From positions 150,606 to 214,605 of the forward strand of contig JACKAV010000008.1 in the NCBI GenBank assembly GCA_020634895.1: 64,000 nt of DNA, given 5' to 3'. Below the pieces are notes generated by a model, which was not told the origin of the DNA, made no database searches, and was given only the letters and a program-made list of their open reading frames with translations. Below, in pieces: positions 28,429 to 36,907 of the stretch (positions are counted from its first letter, which is position 1; every line of letters begins with the position of its first letter). This DNA comes from Anaerolineales bacterium. Lineage in GTDB: Bacteria; Chloroflexota; Anaerolineae; Anaerolineales; Villigracilaceae. Both the position numbers and the translations under genes were made by a program.

Positions 28429-31400
28429 ATGGCGTCCAACAAAGATGAATTGAAAACCCAAAAGGTTATTCCTCCCCTTGAGACGGAAACCCGTTTTGCG
28501 GTTGTGATGTATGGCGGTGTATCGCTTGCGATCTATATTTATGGAGTAACAAAAGAGCTTTACAGCATGGTTAAAGCTACGGCACGACTCCGGGAGGGAA
28601 TGGAAAATGGACCGGAGACATATTTGATAAATGAAAGCGAATTATCAGGGACGGAAAAGATATATAGAAACATCGGGGAAAAGCTTGGTACAAAATTTGT
28701 TGTGGACATCCTCTCAGGGACGTCTGCGGGGGGAATCAATGCAATATACCTTGCAAAAGCATTGGTGAATGGCGAATCCGTTGAACTACTGAAGGATATT
28801 TGGCTGGAACAGGGCGATATTGGCAGATTGATCAATGACAGAACTTCAGCGGTTGATGGAATTAAATTGGAGGACCCGCCAGCATCACTGTTGAATAGTC
28901 AACGGATGTACTACTACCTTCTCAAGGCTTTACATGAAATGGATCAAGGTGACAAGATTGAATCGCCAGACAATCTTTCCCCCTTTGTTGACGAGTTGGA
29001 TCTCAATATAACCGCCACCGATATCAAGGGACTTACAGTTGACCTGCCTGTTTTCAACGCACATGTGCAGGAATATAAATATCGGAATGTGTTCCGTTTT
29101 CATTATTCAACAAACGATGCGGCAGGACGGGAATTCGAGACAAGTAAAAAGGGCGGAGAAAAAGATTATTTTAGCAACGACTTTATATCTGACAACAATC
29201 CGTTTTTAGCCTATGCAGCGCGTTGTACATCCTCCTTTCCTTTTGCGTTTGAGCCCATGCGATTAAGTGACATCAAGGACGTCCTGAGGACGAGGGATTT
29301 CGAACGTTTTTATAAATATGCTCCTGAAACCTGGTCTGATTTTTATTATGATTACACAAAGTCCGGGGATGAATTTCCGAAACGTTCCTTTGGAGACGGC
29401 GGATACATAGACAACAAACCGTTTAGTTACGCAACTGAAGTTTTATTGCGCCGTAGAGCGGACCATCCCATTGACCGCAAGTTGATCTATATTGACCCTT
29501 CGCCTGAACACCCCCAGATCGATTTCGAACATTCGGAAAAGCCGGACGCGATTCAAAATGTCATGGCGGCGCTCATGTCTATTCCGCGGTATGAGCCGAT
29601 CCGCGAAGACCTGGAAAAGGTCATCGAACGGAACAGGTTGATTCATCGGGTAAATGAGACCATCAGCAACGTTGATTTTGTGCCTGGTTCGAAAAAGGAA
29701 GTAAAGGATTGGCAGAAGGACCCGAAAAAGTGGGCAAATAAGTATTTTGACAAGGAGCTGATCGACTGGTTCGGTATCAGTTACGCAACCTATCATCAGC
29801 TTAGGGTTATGGATGTGATCGAAAACCTGAAAGCCGCATTTTTACGTGTATTCAACTGGGAAGAAACAGGGGTTGAAGCGGACGACTTATACTCCCTGCT
29901 TTTGGGATGGCGCCACGCCTACTATTCCATAGACCCGAAACAGTCCGAAACGCATTGGTCTGAAAACGACATCCTATTCAGGTTGGATACAACCTGGCGG
30001 ATGCGCCGAATCTCGTTTTTGCACAATATCATCAACCAGATTCTGAAAGCCGTCTATTTGGTCGATGATGGCACAAAACTTGATGAGAAGAAAAAAACGT
30101 TTGAAAGAGCAGATCAAATTCTCAAGGCGGGTGGAATTCAAAGTGGGCTTTCAGGATTTAAAGATAAAGAGGCACTCAAGAATGAATTGTCAAAGATCAA
30201 ACGGGAATTGAACGATGCCTATGGATATCTGCGCGCAAGGGGGCGAAAAGTACGTTCCAAGAGATTGATGGATGAGAAGCAAACAGATGCACATTTGAAT
30301 GATTTTGTGAACGAATTGGCAAAGTTAAAAGCCATACTGGGCGCGAAAGCGGGCAACAATGGCACTAAACGATTGAATCTCCTGGCGAAGGAAGCGCGCG
30401 AGAATATGCGTACAAAAGCGGAACCGTCACCATCTCTGGTTGCGGTGTTTGAGCAGGTCGAGAATGCGACCAGTTCGCTGGCGGAGCATCTGCCAAACCC
30501 GAAGAGGAAAGGCTATGTTTGCCAGACGCTTTCTTTCGCGAGCCACAAGATCAAGACAGCGCTTGGCGTGAAGCCAAAAACATCCAATGTCAAAGACAGG
30601 CGAACGCCCATCCAAAAATGTTTATGGCATTACCTTGATACATTCGAATATTATGACATGCTGATCTTCCCGATCTATTACGGTACGGATGTGGGTGAGA
30701 GCGATGAGGTCGAGATCATCCGCGTCAGTCCGGAGGATGCGACCAGTCTTGTTAATGAGACCGGGGCAAAAGGGAAAAAGAAGCTCGCAGGGACGACGCT
30801 TGCAAATTTTGGCGCTTTCTTTGCAAAAGAGTGGCGCGAGAACGACATGTTGTGGGGGCGTCTCGATGGAGCAGAATGTATCCTCAAGGCAATGCTTCCT
30901 GAGGGGACCGAGCGGGACGGGTTCATCCATGACTTACAGGTTGCGATCCTTCAGGAAGACATGGTCGCTCAAGATGAAGCCGCCATATACAATGCTAAAA
31001 ATAAAACAGAAAGAGCAGAGAGGGAGAAAGAACTTTTAGGAAAATATTCAGCCCGGTACGGTTTGAAGGAAGGTGAAAAGAAAAATTTATTAAGTGCCTT
31101 GACCAGATTATCTGAACCGGAAGCCCTGCACAAACATTTCAAGGATAATTATGAAATTGATCGAAGTTTCCCGCCGAAGGAAACATTGGATGCCGGGTCG
31201 CGTGCTTTGAGAGTCGTTGGAAATTTGCTAAATGGGCTGTCAAGTACGCATAAGAACTTTTCCACCCCCGCAAAATGGCTGACTTCTGCCGGAAGCATTT
31301 TCGCTGGAATCACTTCCGCGATTTTGCCCAACTCAATAGGGAATTATCTGGTTGCCGGCTATTGGGTTTGGTTGGTATATGTGTTCGAGATGTTAATGAT

Positions 31401-31695
31401 CGGCACAGGCTTGCTTGTCAACTCGGACGGTATGCTGCAATTGGGTGTAACCTTATTCGCCGCCACCTTCATCACTCATTTGTTCATAAACTTTACGAAT
31501 AATCTACTCGCCAAAAAACCAGGCTGGACGCGCTTTCCGATCCTGCTTCTCGCAGGGATACTTGGCTTTGGCTTGTTGGTGTTTATCCTATTCCTGTTGT
31601 ATGTCGGCTTGCTGGATGTCGGTTTGTTGTCGCTACCATCTGGTCCCATTGGCGACTGGCTCGAAAAGATCATTCTTACCAACACAATCAATTAG
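28429..31695 (+). CDS. Patatin-related protein (large, C-terminal membrane segments)
   Basis: A protein of 1088 residues. The N-terminal third is a patatin-like lipid acyl hydrolase: an oxyanion-type glycine loop (MYGGVSLAIYIYG, 28-40), nucleophile Ser99 in GTSAGG, and the catalytic Asp of GDGGYIDNKPF near 323. The long remainder resembles the bacterial patatin-related proteins of about 1,000 residues with DUF3376-type extension (family recalled, not searched). Residues about 955-1075 contain three or four hydrophobic helices, so the enzyme is probably membrane-anchored. A perfect GGAGGTG site precedes the ATG. Its stop overlaps that of the convergent radical SAM gene by 4 bp. Substrate and role unknown. 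Confidence 0.85.
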   Translation: MASNKDELKTQKVIPPLETETRFAVVMYGGVSLAIYIYGVTKELYSMVKATARLREGMENGPETYLINESELSGTEKIYRNIGEKLGTKFVVDILSGTSAGGINAIYLAKALVNGESVELLKDIWLEQGDIGRLINDRTSAVDGIKLEDPPASLLNSQRMYYYLLKALHEMDQGDKIESPDNLSPFVDELDLNITATDIKGLTVDLPVFNAHVQEYKYRNVFRFHYSTNDAAGREFETSKKGGEKDYFSNDFISDNNPFLAYAARCTSSFPFAFEPMRLSDIKDVLRTRDFERFYKYAPETWSDFYYDYTKSGDEFPKRSFGDGGYIDNKPFSYATEVLLRRRADHPIDRKLIYIDPSPEHPQIDFEHSEKPDAIQNVMAALMSIPRYEPIREDLEKVIERNRLIHRVNETISNVDFVPGSKKEVKDWQKDPKKWANKYFDKELIDWFGISYATYHQLRVMDVIENLKAAFLRVFNWEETGVEADDLYSLLLGWRHAYYSIDPKQSETHWSENDILFRLDTTWRMRRISFLHNIINQILKAVYLVDDGTKLDEKKKTFERADQILKAGGIQSGLSGFKDKEALKNELSKIKRELNDAYGYLRARGRKVRSKRLMDEKQTDAHLNDFVNELAKLKAILGAKAGNNGTKRLNLLAKEARENMRTKAEPSPSLVAVFEQVENATSSLAEHLPNPKRKGYVCQTLSFASHKIKTALGVKPKTSNVKDRRTPIQKCLWHYLDTFEYYDMLIFPIYYGTDVGESDEVEIIRVSPEDATSLVNETGAKGKKKLAGTTLANFGAFFAKEWRENDMLWGRLDGAECILKAMLPEGTERDGFIHDLQVAILQEDMVAQDEAAIYNAKNKTERAEREKELLGKYSARYGLKEGEKKNLLSALTRLSEPEALHKHFKDNYEIDRSFPPKETLDAGSRALRVVGNLLNGLSSTHKNFSTPAKWLTSAGSIFAGITSAILPNSIGNYLVAGYWVWLVYVFEMLMIGTGLLVNSDGMLQLGVTLFAATFITHLFINFTNNLLAKKPGWTRFPILLLAGILGFGLLVFILFLLYVGLLDVGLLSLPSGPIGDWLEKIILTNTIN

Positions 31696-32849
31696 AACAT
31701 GGATGTTTGTACGTCAGCCCGCCTGCCGTTGAGCAGGATGTAAGGCGCGGCTCTTTCTGCGATGACGCCGAGTCTTTTCAACGTGGAGAGATCCCGCAGC
31801 TGACGGATTTTTCGCGCGGATAGAATCGCTTCGGCGCCTTTGTGTCCGATGCCGGGGACGCGCATCAACTCACGACGGTCGGCTCGGTTGATCTCGACCG
31901 GAGATTGAGTCAGGTTTATTTGAGCCCACGCAACTTTCGGGTCCGTGTGAAGCGGAAGGTTTTCATCCGAAGTGAAGGGCAGGTCTTCGAGTTCGAATCC
32001 GTAGTCCCGTAAAAGGAACGAGGCTTGATAAAGTCTATGCTCGCGCATGGGGTCAACGGCGGCTTTATTTTCGAGCGGTGTGTCGACGATGGGGTGGAAG
32101 GCGGAAAAATAAGCGCGTTTGAGGCGGACATTTTTCATCAGCCATTGCGTGGTGCCAAGCAATTCGAGGTCGCTTTCATCGGAGCCGCCGGCGACAAACT
32201 GCGTAACTGTGGATGGATACCTTCCGTTCCAGAACTTGTAAGCCGGGACGTTGCGTCGAATCTCTTCAACCCAGCGCAGCGGACGGAGCAGTTCTTCCAT
32301 GAATATTTTATGGGGCGCAAGCCTGGCGAGCCGTTCGGTGTTAGGCGCTTCAAGATTGACCGAGACACGGTCGGCTAATTGCATGGCGCGATATACCTGC
32401 TCTTTTTCAGAACCGGGCATGATCTTGAGATGCAGATAGCCTTTGAAGCGGTGCGTTTTGCGCAGGATCTCGGCGGTGGCGAGCAATTTGTCCATCGTGC
32501 GGATTCCGCCGGCGGCGATGCCGGAACTGAGGAATACACCTTCGGCAAAACCGCTGGTATTCAATTTGCTGAAAAGCCCTGCAAATTCATCGGGCTTGAA
32601 TGTGGCACGGCGAAAATCCCGACCAGCGCGAAATGGGCAATAAAAGCAGTCCCGTTCACAGGCGGAGGAGAGCAGGGTTTTTAGTAATTTGATCTGTTTG
32701 CCGTTGGGGAGTTGGGCGGGGTGGACGAACGCCTGATCCTGTTCTTTCGGGGTAAAACATTCGGGGCGCGTGGGACTTTCCCTTTTTTCCGCGTCGGGTT
32801 CAAAGGACATTTGAGACGAGAGAAACTTCAGGCGTGCTAATGAGTCCAC
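31692..32849 (-). CDS. Radical SAM protein with helix-hairpin-helix, putative DNA modification/repair
   Basis: From the GTG at 32849 the protein has 385 residues. CERDCFYC (Cys64, Cys68, Cys71) binds the 4Fe-4S cluster, and a C-terminal helix-hairpin-helix (LMRVPGIGHKGAEAIL) suggests DNA contact. The layout fits the family of putative DNA modification/repair radical SAM proteins that often sit beside a uracil-DNA glycosylase gene; no such neighbour is seen here. The open frame reaches an ATG at 32897, but that ATG would lie upstream of a near-consensus promoter; the GTG 6 nt after TATAAT gives MDSLARLKFL, the usual family N-terminus. Confidence 0.88.
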   Translation of the reverse strand: MDSLARLKFLSSQMSFEPDAEKRESPTRPECFTPKEQDQAFVHPAQLPNGKQIKLLKTLLSSACERDCFYCPFRAGRDFRRATFKPDEFAGLFSKLNTSGFAEGVFLSSGIAAGGIRTMDKLLATAEILRKTHRFKGYLHLKIMPGSEKEQVYRAMQLADRVSVNLEAPNTERLARLAPHKIFMEELLRPLRWVEEIRRNVPAYKFWNGRYPSTVTQFVAGGSDESDLELLGTTQWLMKNVRLKRAYFSAFHPIVDTPLENKAAVDPMREHRLYQASFLLRDYGFELEDLPFTSDENLPLHTDPKVAWAQINLTQSPVEINRADRRELMRVPGIGHKGAEAILSARKIRQLRDLSTLKRLGVIAERAAPYILLNGRRADVQTSMF

Positions 32850-32855
32850 GCCTAG

Positions 32856-32884
32856 ATTATAGAACAAATATTCTATTTTATCAA
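32856..32884 (-). promoter_or_regulatory. Promoter giving a leaderless radical SAM mRNA
   Basis: Minus strand TTGATA (32879-32884), a 17-bp spacer and TATAAT (32856-32861). The GTG start begins 6 nt after the -10 box, so transcription would begin at or within a base or two of the start codon. No ribosome site is possible. Confidence 0.72.
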
Positions 32885-33061
32885 GACGATCTCTCATTAA
32901 TTCATGGTCTTCTCAAAATCTGAAACTCAGAGATTCTTATCCGCTAATCTCCGCAAATTCACGCGGATTTTTTGTTTTTTTTCGCGAAGCTTAGCGAAGA
33001 TTGGCGGACTCATTTTAACTTTGAGAAAGCCTTGCTCAGAAATTGTGGGCTTAAGTGATAT

Positions 33062-34510
33062 CTATTTTCGTTCTGCGGGAAGCGTCACAATGAAAGTCGT
33101 GCCGTGGCCAAGTGTGCTTTCTACGGTAATCTCGCCGCCATGCTGTTGGGCGATCCATTGCGCGATAGCGAGACCCAGCCCCACGCCCGATGGGGAAGGG
33201 GAGCCGTCCGATTCGCGGACGCGGGATTTATCGACGCGGTAGAAGCGGTCGAAGATGTAGGGCAGGTTTTCCTTCGAGATGCCGGGTCCGCTGTCTGAAA
33301 CGCGCACCCAGGCTTGGGTCCCGTTCGAGGCGAAGCCCGTCTCGATCTGTACCTTGCGTTCGGAGTCCCCTCCATTTTTTGCGGTGTATTTGATCGCGTT
33401 CTCGATGAGATTGCTCAACATACGGGTAAGGTGTTGACGGTCGCCGGAGATAAGGACATCGGGGAATTCTCCCGCCTCCAACCTGACCTGGTGCTTTGCT
33501 GCCAACCCGGAGAGGCGTTCGATCACCTCGAGAGTGAGTTCGCTTAGGTCCAGCGCTTCCTCTCTCAGCACAGATTGATCTGAATCCATGCGCGCCAGGA
33601 GAAGCAGGTCGTTGACAAGGTGGGTCATGAAGTCATTTTCAGACTGGATGACCTTGAGCGTTTTTTCGTACTCCGCCTGTTTCAGCTTGGATGAAAGCGC
33701 GTATCCCAACTCCAGGTTGATGATCGTGAGCGGAGTACGCAGTTCGTGGCTGGCGTCGGCGGTGAACTGACGCTGGCGCGTGAAGGCGGCATCGAGACGT
33801 GAAAGCATGCCGTTGAATGTTTTTGCCAACTGCCCGATCTCGTCTTCCTGGTTGAGGTTCAGCCGTAAACTCAGGTCTGAGCCGCTGATACGCTGCACAG
33901 TCTGGGTAATGTCGCGCACCGGGCGCATGGCGCGGTCTGCGAGCCAAAAGCCGCCGAGCAGTGCGACGGTCAATGTGATGAGACTCCCGATCAACAGGGT
34001 CAACGTCAATCGCTGCAACTGTCCGCGCGGGTCGAGCGGAGTGCCGATCAAAAAATACCCTGCGGCTGCATCCGTCCCTTCGATGGGCACGATCCGAAAA
34101 GCATAAGGGACGTTTTTATCGTTCTGTGAAACTCCGCCGTTGATCACGCCGTGATTATGTTCAGGTTCGTTGAAAACGATATTGGAAATGTCATTCAGCT
34201 CGGTGGGTCCCCAAATGCGGACGTTATGCCCGTCGGCGCCGAGGAAGATGAGAACTTCATTCTCAGCCAGAACGTTTTGGTCGTTTTCGCTAAAGAGCTT
34301 CTGAAGCGCTTCCGGAGAAATATTACCGACCTGGCGATTAATGGACTCGAGTCCTTCCAGTTCGTTTTCCAGCCGCGTCACCGCTTCAAGACGCAGTTCA
34401 TGCAGTTGACTGGCGTAGATGAACGCACTGAACGCCAGAAGTATCACGATGAGAATGAAGGAAAACCAGAGCACCAGCCGGAACCGAATGCTTGCAAAGA
34501 ACGCTCTCAT
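33062..34510 (-). CDS. HAMP sensor histidine kinase
   Basis: From the ATG at 34510 the protein has 482 residues. TM1 about 11-32, a short extracellular sensor, TM2 about 168-190, HAMP to about 243, HisKA with His255 in TADASHELRTPLTI, and HATPase_c with NLIENAIKY (N box), a DSGPGIS G1 box and a GVGLGLAIAQ G2 box. It autophosphorylates and passes phosphate to the OmpR-type regulator upstream, whose stop overlaps its start (ATGA). The frame is open 141 bp further upstream inside the regulator gene, but that extension has no family similarity. Signal unknown; see the Pho-box-like site at 35253. Confidence 0.93.
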   Translation of the reverse strand: MRAFFASIRFRLVLWFSFILIVILLAFSAFIYASQLHELRLEAVTRLENELEGLESINRQVGNISPEALQKLFSENDQNVLAENEVLIFLGADGHNVRIWGPTELNDISNIVFNEPEHNHGVINGGVSQNDKNVPYAFRIVPIEGTDAAAGYFLIGTPLDPRGQLQRLTLTLLIGSLITLTVALLGGFWLADRAMRPVRDITQTVQRISGSDLSLRLNLNQEDEIGQLAKTFNGMLSRLDAAFTRQRQFTADASHELRTPLTIINLELGYALSSKLKQAEYEKTLKVIQSENDFMTHLVNDLLLLARMDSDQSVLREEALDLSELTLEVIERLSGLAAKHQVRLEAGEFPDVLISGDRQHLTRMLSNLIENAIKYTAKNGGDSERKVQIETGFASNGTQAWVRVSDSGPGISKENLPYIFDRFYRVDKSRVRESDGSPSPSGVGLGLAIAQWIAQQHGGEITVESTLGHGTTFIVTLPAERK

Positions 34511-35184
34511 GACTTCTCCCGTTTGATGCGATACCCCGAGCCGCGGATGGTTTCGATCAGTTTGACCTCGAAGGGATCGTCCACTTTGCGGCGCAGGCGG
34601 CGGATGTACACGTCCACCACGTTCGACGCGACATTGGCGTCGTAACTCCAAAGACTGTTCTCCGCCATTTGGCGCGTGATGAGACGATTGGGGTGCCGCA
34701 TAAGAAACTCCAATAAAGAAAACTCTCGAGAAGTCAATTCGATGCTCTGCCCGTCACGTTCCACTGTATGGGCGGCGGGGTCCAGCGTAAGATCGGCGAT
34801 CTTTAGAACGGAATTCTTATCTGTAGATTCGCGCCGTAACAAGGCGCGGAGACGGGCGCGCAATTCTTCCATTTCGAAGGGTTTGACGAGGTAATCATCC
34901 GCGCCGCTGTCCAAACCGGCGACGCGGTCTGAGAGGGCGTCACGGGCGGTGAGCATCAGGATCGGCGTGGTAACTCCGTTGTCACGCAGGTCGCTGCAGA
35001 CTTGGATGCCGTCCTTTTTGGGAAGCATCACATCCAGAATGATCAGGTCGTATTGGGTGACCGTTGCGAGGTCTTCGCCTTCCATCCCATCAAAAGCGGC
35101 GTCGACTGCGTAGCCGTCGCGTACCAAATTGCGCTGTAGTGATTCGTTCAGGCGCTGGTTGTCTTCGACAAGTAGTAATCTCAC
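34507..35184 (-). CDS. OmpR/PhoB-family response regulator
   Basis: A protein of 225 residues from a GTG at 35184 (GGAG site upstream). Receiver with LLVEDN at the N-terminus, phospho-acceptor Asp51 (LIILDVMLP) and the KPFEMEEL Lys, then a winged-helix domain with VDVYIRRLRRKVDD (recognition helix) and TIRGSGYRI (wing). Upstream in-frame codons give an unrelated extension and are rejected. It is coupled to the histidine kinase and divergent from the operon at 35322, which it probably controls. Confidence 0.94.
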   Translation of the reverse strand: MRLLLVEDNQRLNESLQRNLVRDGYAVDAAFDGMEGEDLATVTQYDLIILDVMLPKKDGIQVCSDLRDNGVTTPILMLTARDALSDRVAGLDSGADDYLVKPFEMEELRARLRALLRRESTDKNSVLKIADLTLDPAAHTVERDGQSIELTSREFSLLEFLMRHPNRLITRQMAENSLWSYDANVASNVVDVYIRRLRRKVDDPFEVKLIETIRGSGYRIKREKS

Positions 35185-35252
35185 TCTTATGAAATCTCCG
35201 CAAAAATTGTAGCACGACCCGGCGGCGAATGGGCAAAATGCCTCTTTCGGGT

Positions 35253-35286
35253 CTGTCATCCAACTGTCATTTTGGCTCGCTATACT
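35253..35286 (+). promoter_or_regulatory. Pho-box-like direct repeat with -10, promoter of the 35322 operon
   Basis: Two exact CTGTCAT heptamers (35253-35259 and 35264-35270) are separated by 4 bp (11-bp period). A TATACT -10 lies at 35281-35286, 10 bp after the second repeat, and there is no separate -35. This is the textbook geometry of a PhoB-activated promoter in enteric bacteria. In this organism it is at least a good OmpR-family operator, and the divergent regulator is the obvious candidate to bind it. Confidence 0.65.
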
Positions 35287-35321
35287 TTTAGGCATCAACA
35301 CCGAAAGAAAGCGAGGACAAC

Positions 35322-35681
35322 ATGCACAAATCCATTCCCGCAATTCTGGCAGCCTTTGCCATGACCTTTATTACCGGAGCCATCGTCCTGATGGTTGGCG
35401 GAAACGCGCTGCTAAACAGCAACGGCATCAAAGTATCGGATGTGCCTGCCAACTCACAAACGACACAGGTCGATCAAACCGCACAGCAGATACAGGACCT
35501 GCAAAATCAGGTCGCGGAATACCAGGCACGCGAAACACAGTATCAAGCCCAACTCAACGATGCGGCGAACCGTCTCAGCACTGCGAATTCGCAGTTGCAG
35601 CAATATCAAATGCTGCTGGCGGCGCTGCAGAACCGGGGCATCATCACCATCGATGACGGACGAATCTTTATTAATCGGTAA
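35322..35681 (+). CDS. Small membrane-anchored coiled-coil protein
   Basis: A protein of 119 residues I cannot assign to a named family. One N-terminal TM or uncleaved signal (about 7-30) is followed by a Gln-rich coiled coil (about 50-103, heptad-like LQNQVAEYQ..., NSQLQQYQMLLAALQ) and a short tail IITIDDGRIFINR. The C-terminal part is probably extracytoplasmic. GAGG site before the ATG. First gene of a four-gene operon with ApbE and a ferric-reductase-like protein, under the Pho-box-like promoter. Confidence 0.75.
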   Translation: MHKSIPAILAAFAMTFITGAIVLMVGGNALLNSNGIKVSDVPANSQTTQVDQTAQQIQDLQNQVAEYQARETQYQAQLNDAANRLSTANSQLQQYQMLLAALQNRGIITIDDGRIFINR

Positions 35682-35701
35682 GTGAAACAAAGGAACTCAT
35701 T

Positions 35702-35974
35702 ATGAAATTTTTCAAAACCATCCTTCGCATCTGGCTTGCATTTGTAAGCGCCATCGGGTTTGTCGCCGGCTGGATCTTTCTGGCGCATTCCCCAAAACCG
35801 GCGCCATACGTTGCAGACGCCGCAACCGCGTCAGGCGTTGCTGACCTTCCGCCGGTGCCGTCGCTGGATAGTTTAATCACCAGTAACAGCGCACCGTCGA
35901 ATACCAACTTCACGATCTCGCGTCCCTCACGCGTATTCGCATCGTCACCCCGCCTCCGCACCGGCGGTTCATAG
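35702..35974 (+). CDS. Small single-TM protein of unknown function
   Basis: A protein of 90 residues: TM about 8-28 (IWLAFVSAIGFVAGWIFLA) and a Pro/Ser/Thr-rich, probably extracytoplasmic tail. I looked for an ApbE flavinylation motif (D..SGAT-like) and see none, so there is no sign that it is the FMN acceptor. It starts 20 bp after the coiled-coil gene. Confidence 0.65.
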   Translation: MKFFKTILRIWLAFVSAIGFVAGWIFLAHSPKPAPYVADAATASGVADLPPVPSLDSLITSNSAPSNTNFTISRPSRVFASSPRLRTGGS

Positions 35975-35989
35975 AAAAATCATAGAAAA

Positions 35990-36907
35990 ATGGAAACATA
36001 TAAATTCCGCGCCATGAATTCCGACATTACTTTCGCCGCGGTTGGCGAAGGCGCTGAAGTTGGGTTCAAAGCAGCTCAGTACTACATGCAGTTTGCCGAA
36101 CAGCGCTTTAGTCGTTTCATCGAAGACAGCGAACTCAGCCGGATGAACCGCTCGGCGGGGAAGTGGTTCAAAGTATCGCCTGAAATGATGAGCCTGCTGC
36201 AAACTGCGCTTGAATGCCATGAGCAAACGGAAGGGATGTTCGACCCCGCCATTTTGCCGGACTTAAGACACGCGGGCTACACCAGCAGTTTTGACGTGAT
36301 CCGCCTCGGCGCGGACCCGGAGCCTGTGCGCTCCTCCCAGAGCAGGTCAAAGCCTTTTAGCTCGATCCAACTCAACGTCGAAGAAGGAAGCGTTCTGCTT
36401 CCCGTGGAAATGCAAATTGACCTGGGCGGCATCGCCAAAGGATGGATCGCCGAACAGACGGCACGCGTTTTAGCGGATTACTCTCCCGTGTGCGCCGTCA
36501 ATGCCGGCGGCGATATGTTCCTGATCGGGCATCCGCTTGGCGGCTGGGAAGTGCAAATGGAAGACCCGCGTGACCCGTCGCAGGACCTGATGACGCTGAT
36601 CGTGGAAGACGGCGCGGTTGTGACCTCTTCCATCGCCAAGCGGGTTTGGAAGCAGGGCGATAAACAACGGCACCATCTGATCGACCCGCGCAGCGGCGAA
36701 CCGGCGGAAACACCCTGGCTGAGCGTGACCTGTTTTGCAGAAACCGCCGCCAAAGCCGAGACGTTTGCAAAATCCGTTCTGATCGGCGGACCGGATTATG
36801 CCGAAAGAATGTTGCTGAAATTTCCCGAATTGAATTTCCTTGCTGTCAATCAGGAAGGACAGATCTGGAGTTCCATCCACAAGAAGGAGTTGGTACGTGA
36901 CTACTAA
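35990..36907 (+). CDS. apbE: ApbE-type FAD:protein FMN transferase
   Basis: A protein of 305 residues. ApbE enzymes use FAD to attach FMN covalently to Thr/Ser of target redox proteins. Recognisable are the N-terminal FxAMNSDITF, EQRFSRFIEDSELSRMNR, a VDLGGIAKGW-like segment (IDLGGIAKGWIAEQ near 144-157), NAGGDMFLIG near 171-180 and the DPRSG..., VTCFAETAAKAETFAKS region. It has no lipobox or obvious signal peptide, so it is likely cytoplasmic or unconventional. It overlaps the start of the downstream ferric-reductase-like gene. Confidence 0.92.
   Translation: METYKFRAMNSDITFAAVGEGAEVGFKAAQYYMQFAEQRFSRFIEDSELSRMNRSAGKWFKVSPEMMSLLQTALECHEQTEGMFDPAILPDLRHAGYTSSFDVIRLGADPEPVRSSQSRSKPFSSIQLNVEEGSVLLPVEMQIDLGGIAKGWIAEQTARVLADYSPVCAVNAGGDMFLIGHPLGGWEVQMEDPRDPSQDLMTLIVEDGAVVTSSIAKRVWKQGDKQRHHLIDPRSGEPAETPWLSVTCFAETAAKAETFAKSVLIGGPDYAERMLLKFPELNFLAVNQEGQIWSSIHKKELVRDY

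Noticed and set aside
28429..31695. Patatin as a CBASS (CapV) effector
   Set aside because: No cyclic-nucleotide synthase (CD-NTase) or Cap2/Cap3 gene is adjacent, and the protein is about three times the size of CapV.
32850..32897. ATG at 32897 as the radical SAM start
   Set aside because: It overlaps a TTGATA-17-TATAAT promoter on the same strand; the downstream GTG matches the family N-terminus.
32930..33060. Terminator downstream of the histidine kinase
   Set aside because: CCGC/GCGG with a T run is present but on the plus strand, where no gene needs it; the minus strand lacks the T tail.
34511..34651. N-terminal extension of the histidine kinase to an ATG at 34651
   Set aside because: The extra 47 residues lie inside the response-regulator gene, look like an out-of-frame product (Arg/Pro/Gly-rich) and the ATG at 34510 gives the usual ATGA coupling and a TM helix at the start.
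36840..36896. ATG at 36840 as start of the ferric-reductase-like gene
   Set aside because: It would place 57 bp deep inside apbE without a ribosome site; the GTG at 36897 has AAGGAG at good spacing.
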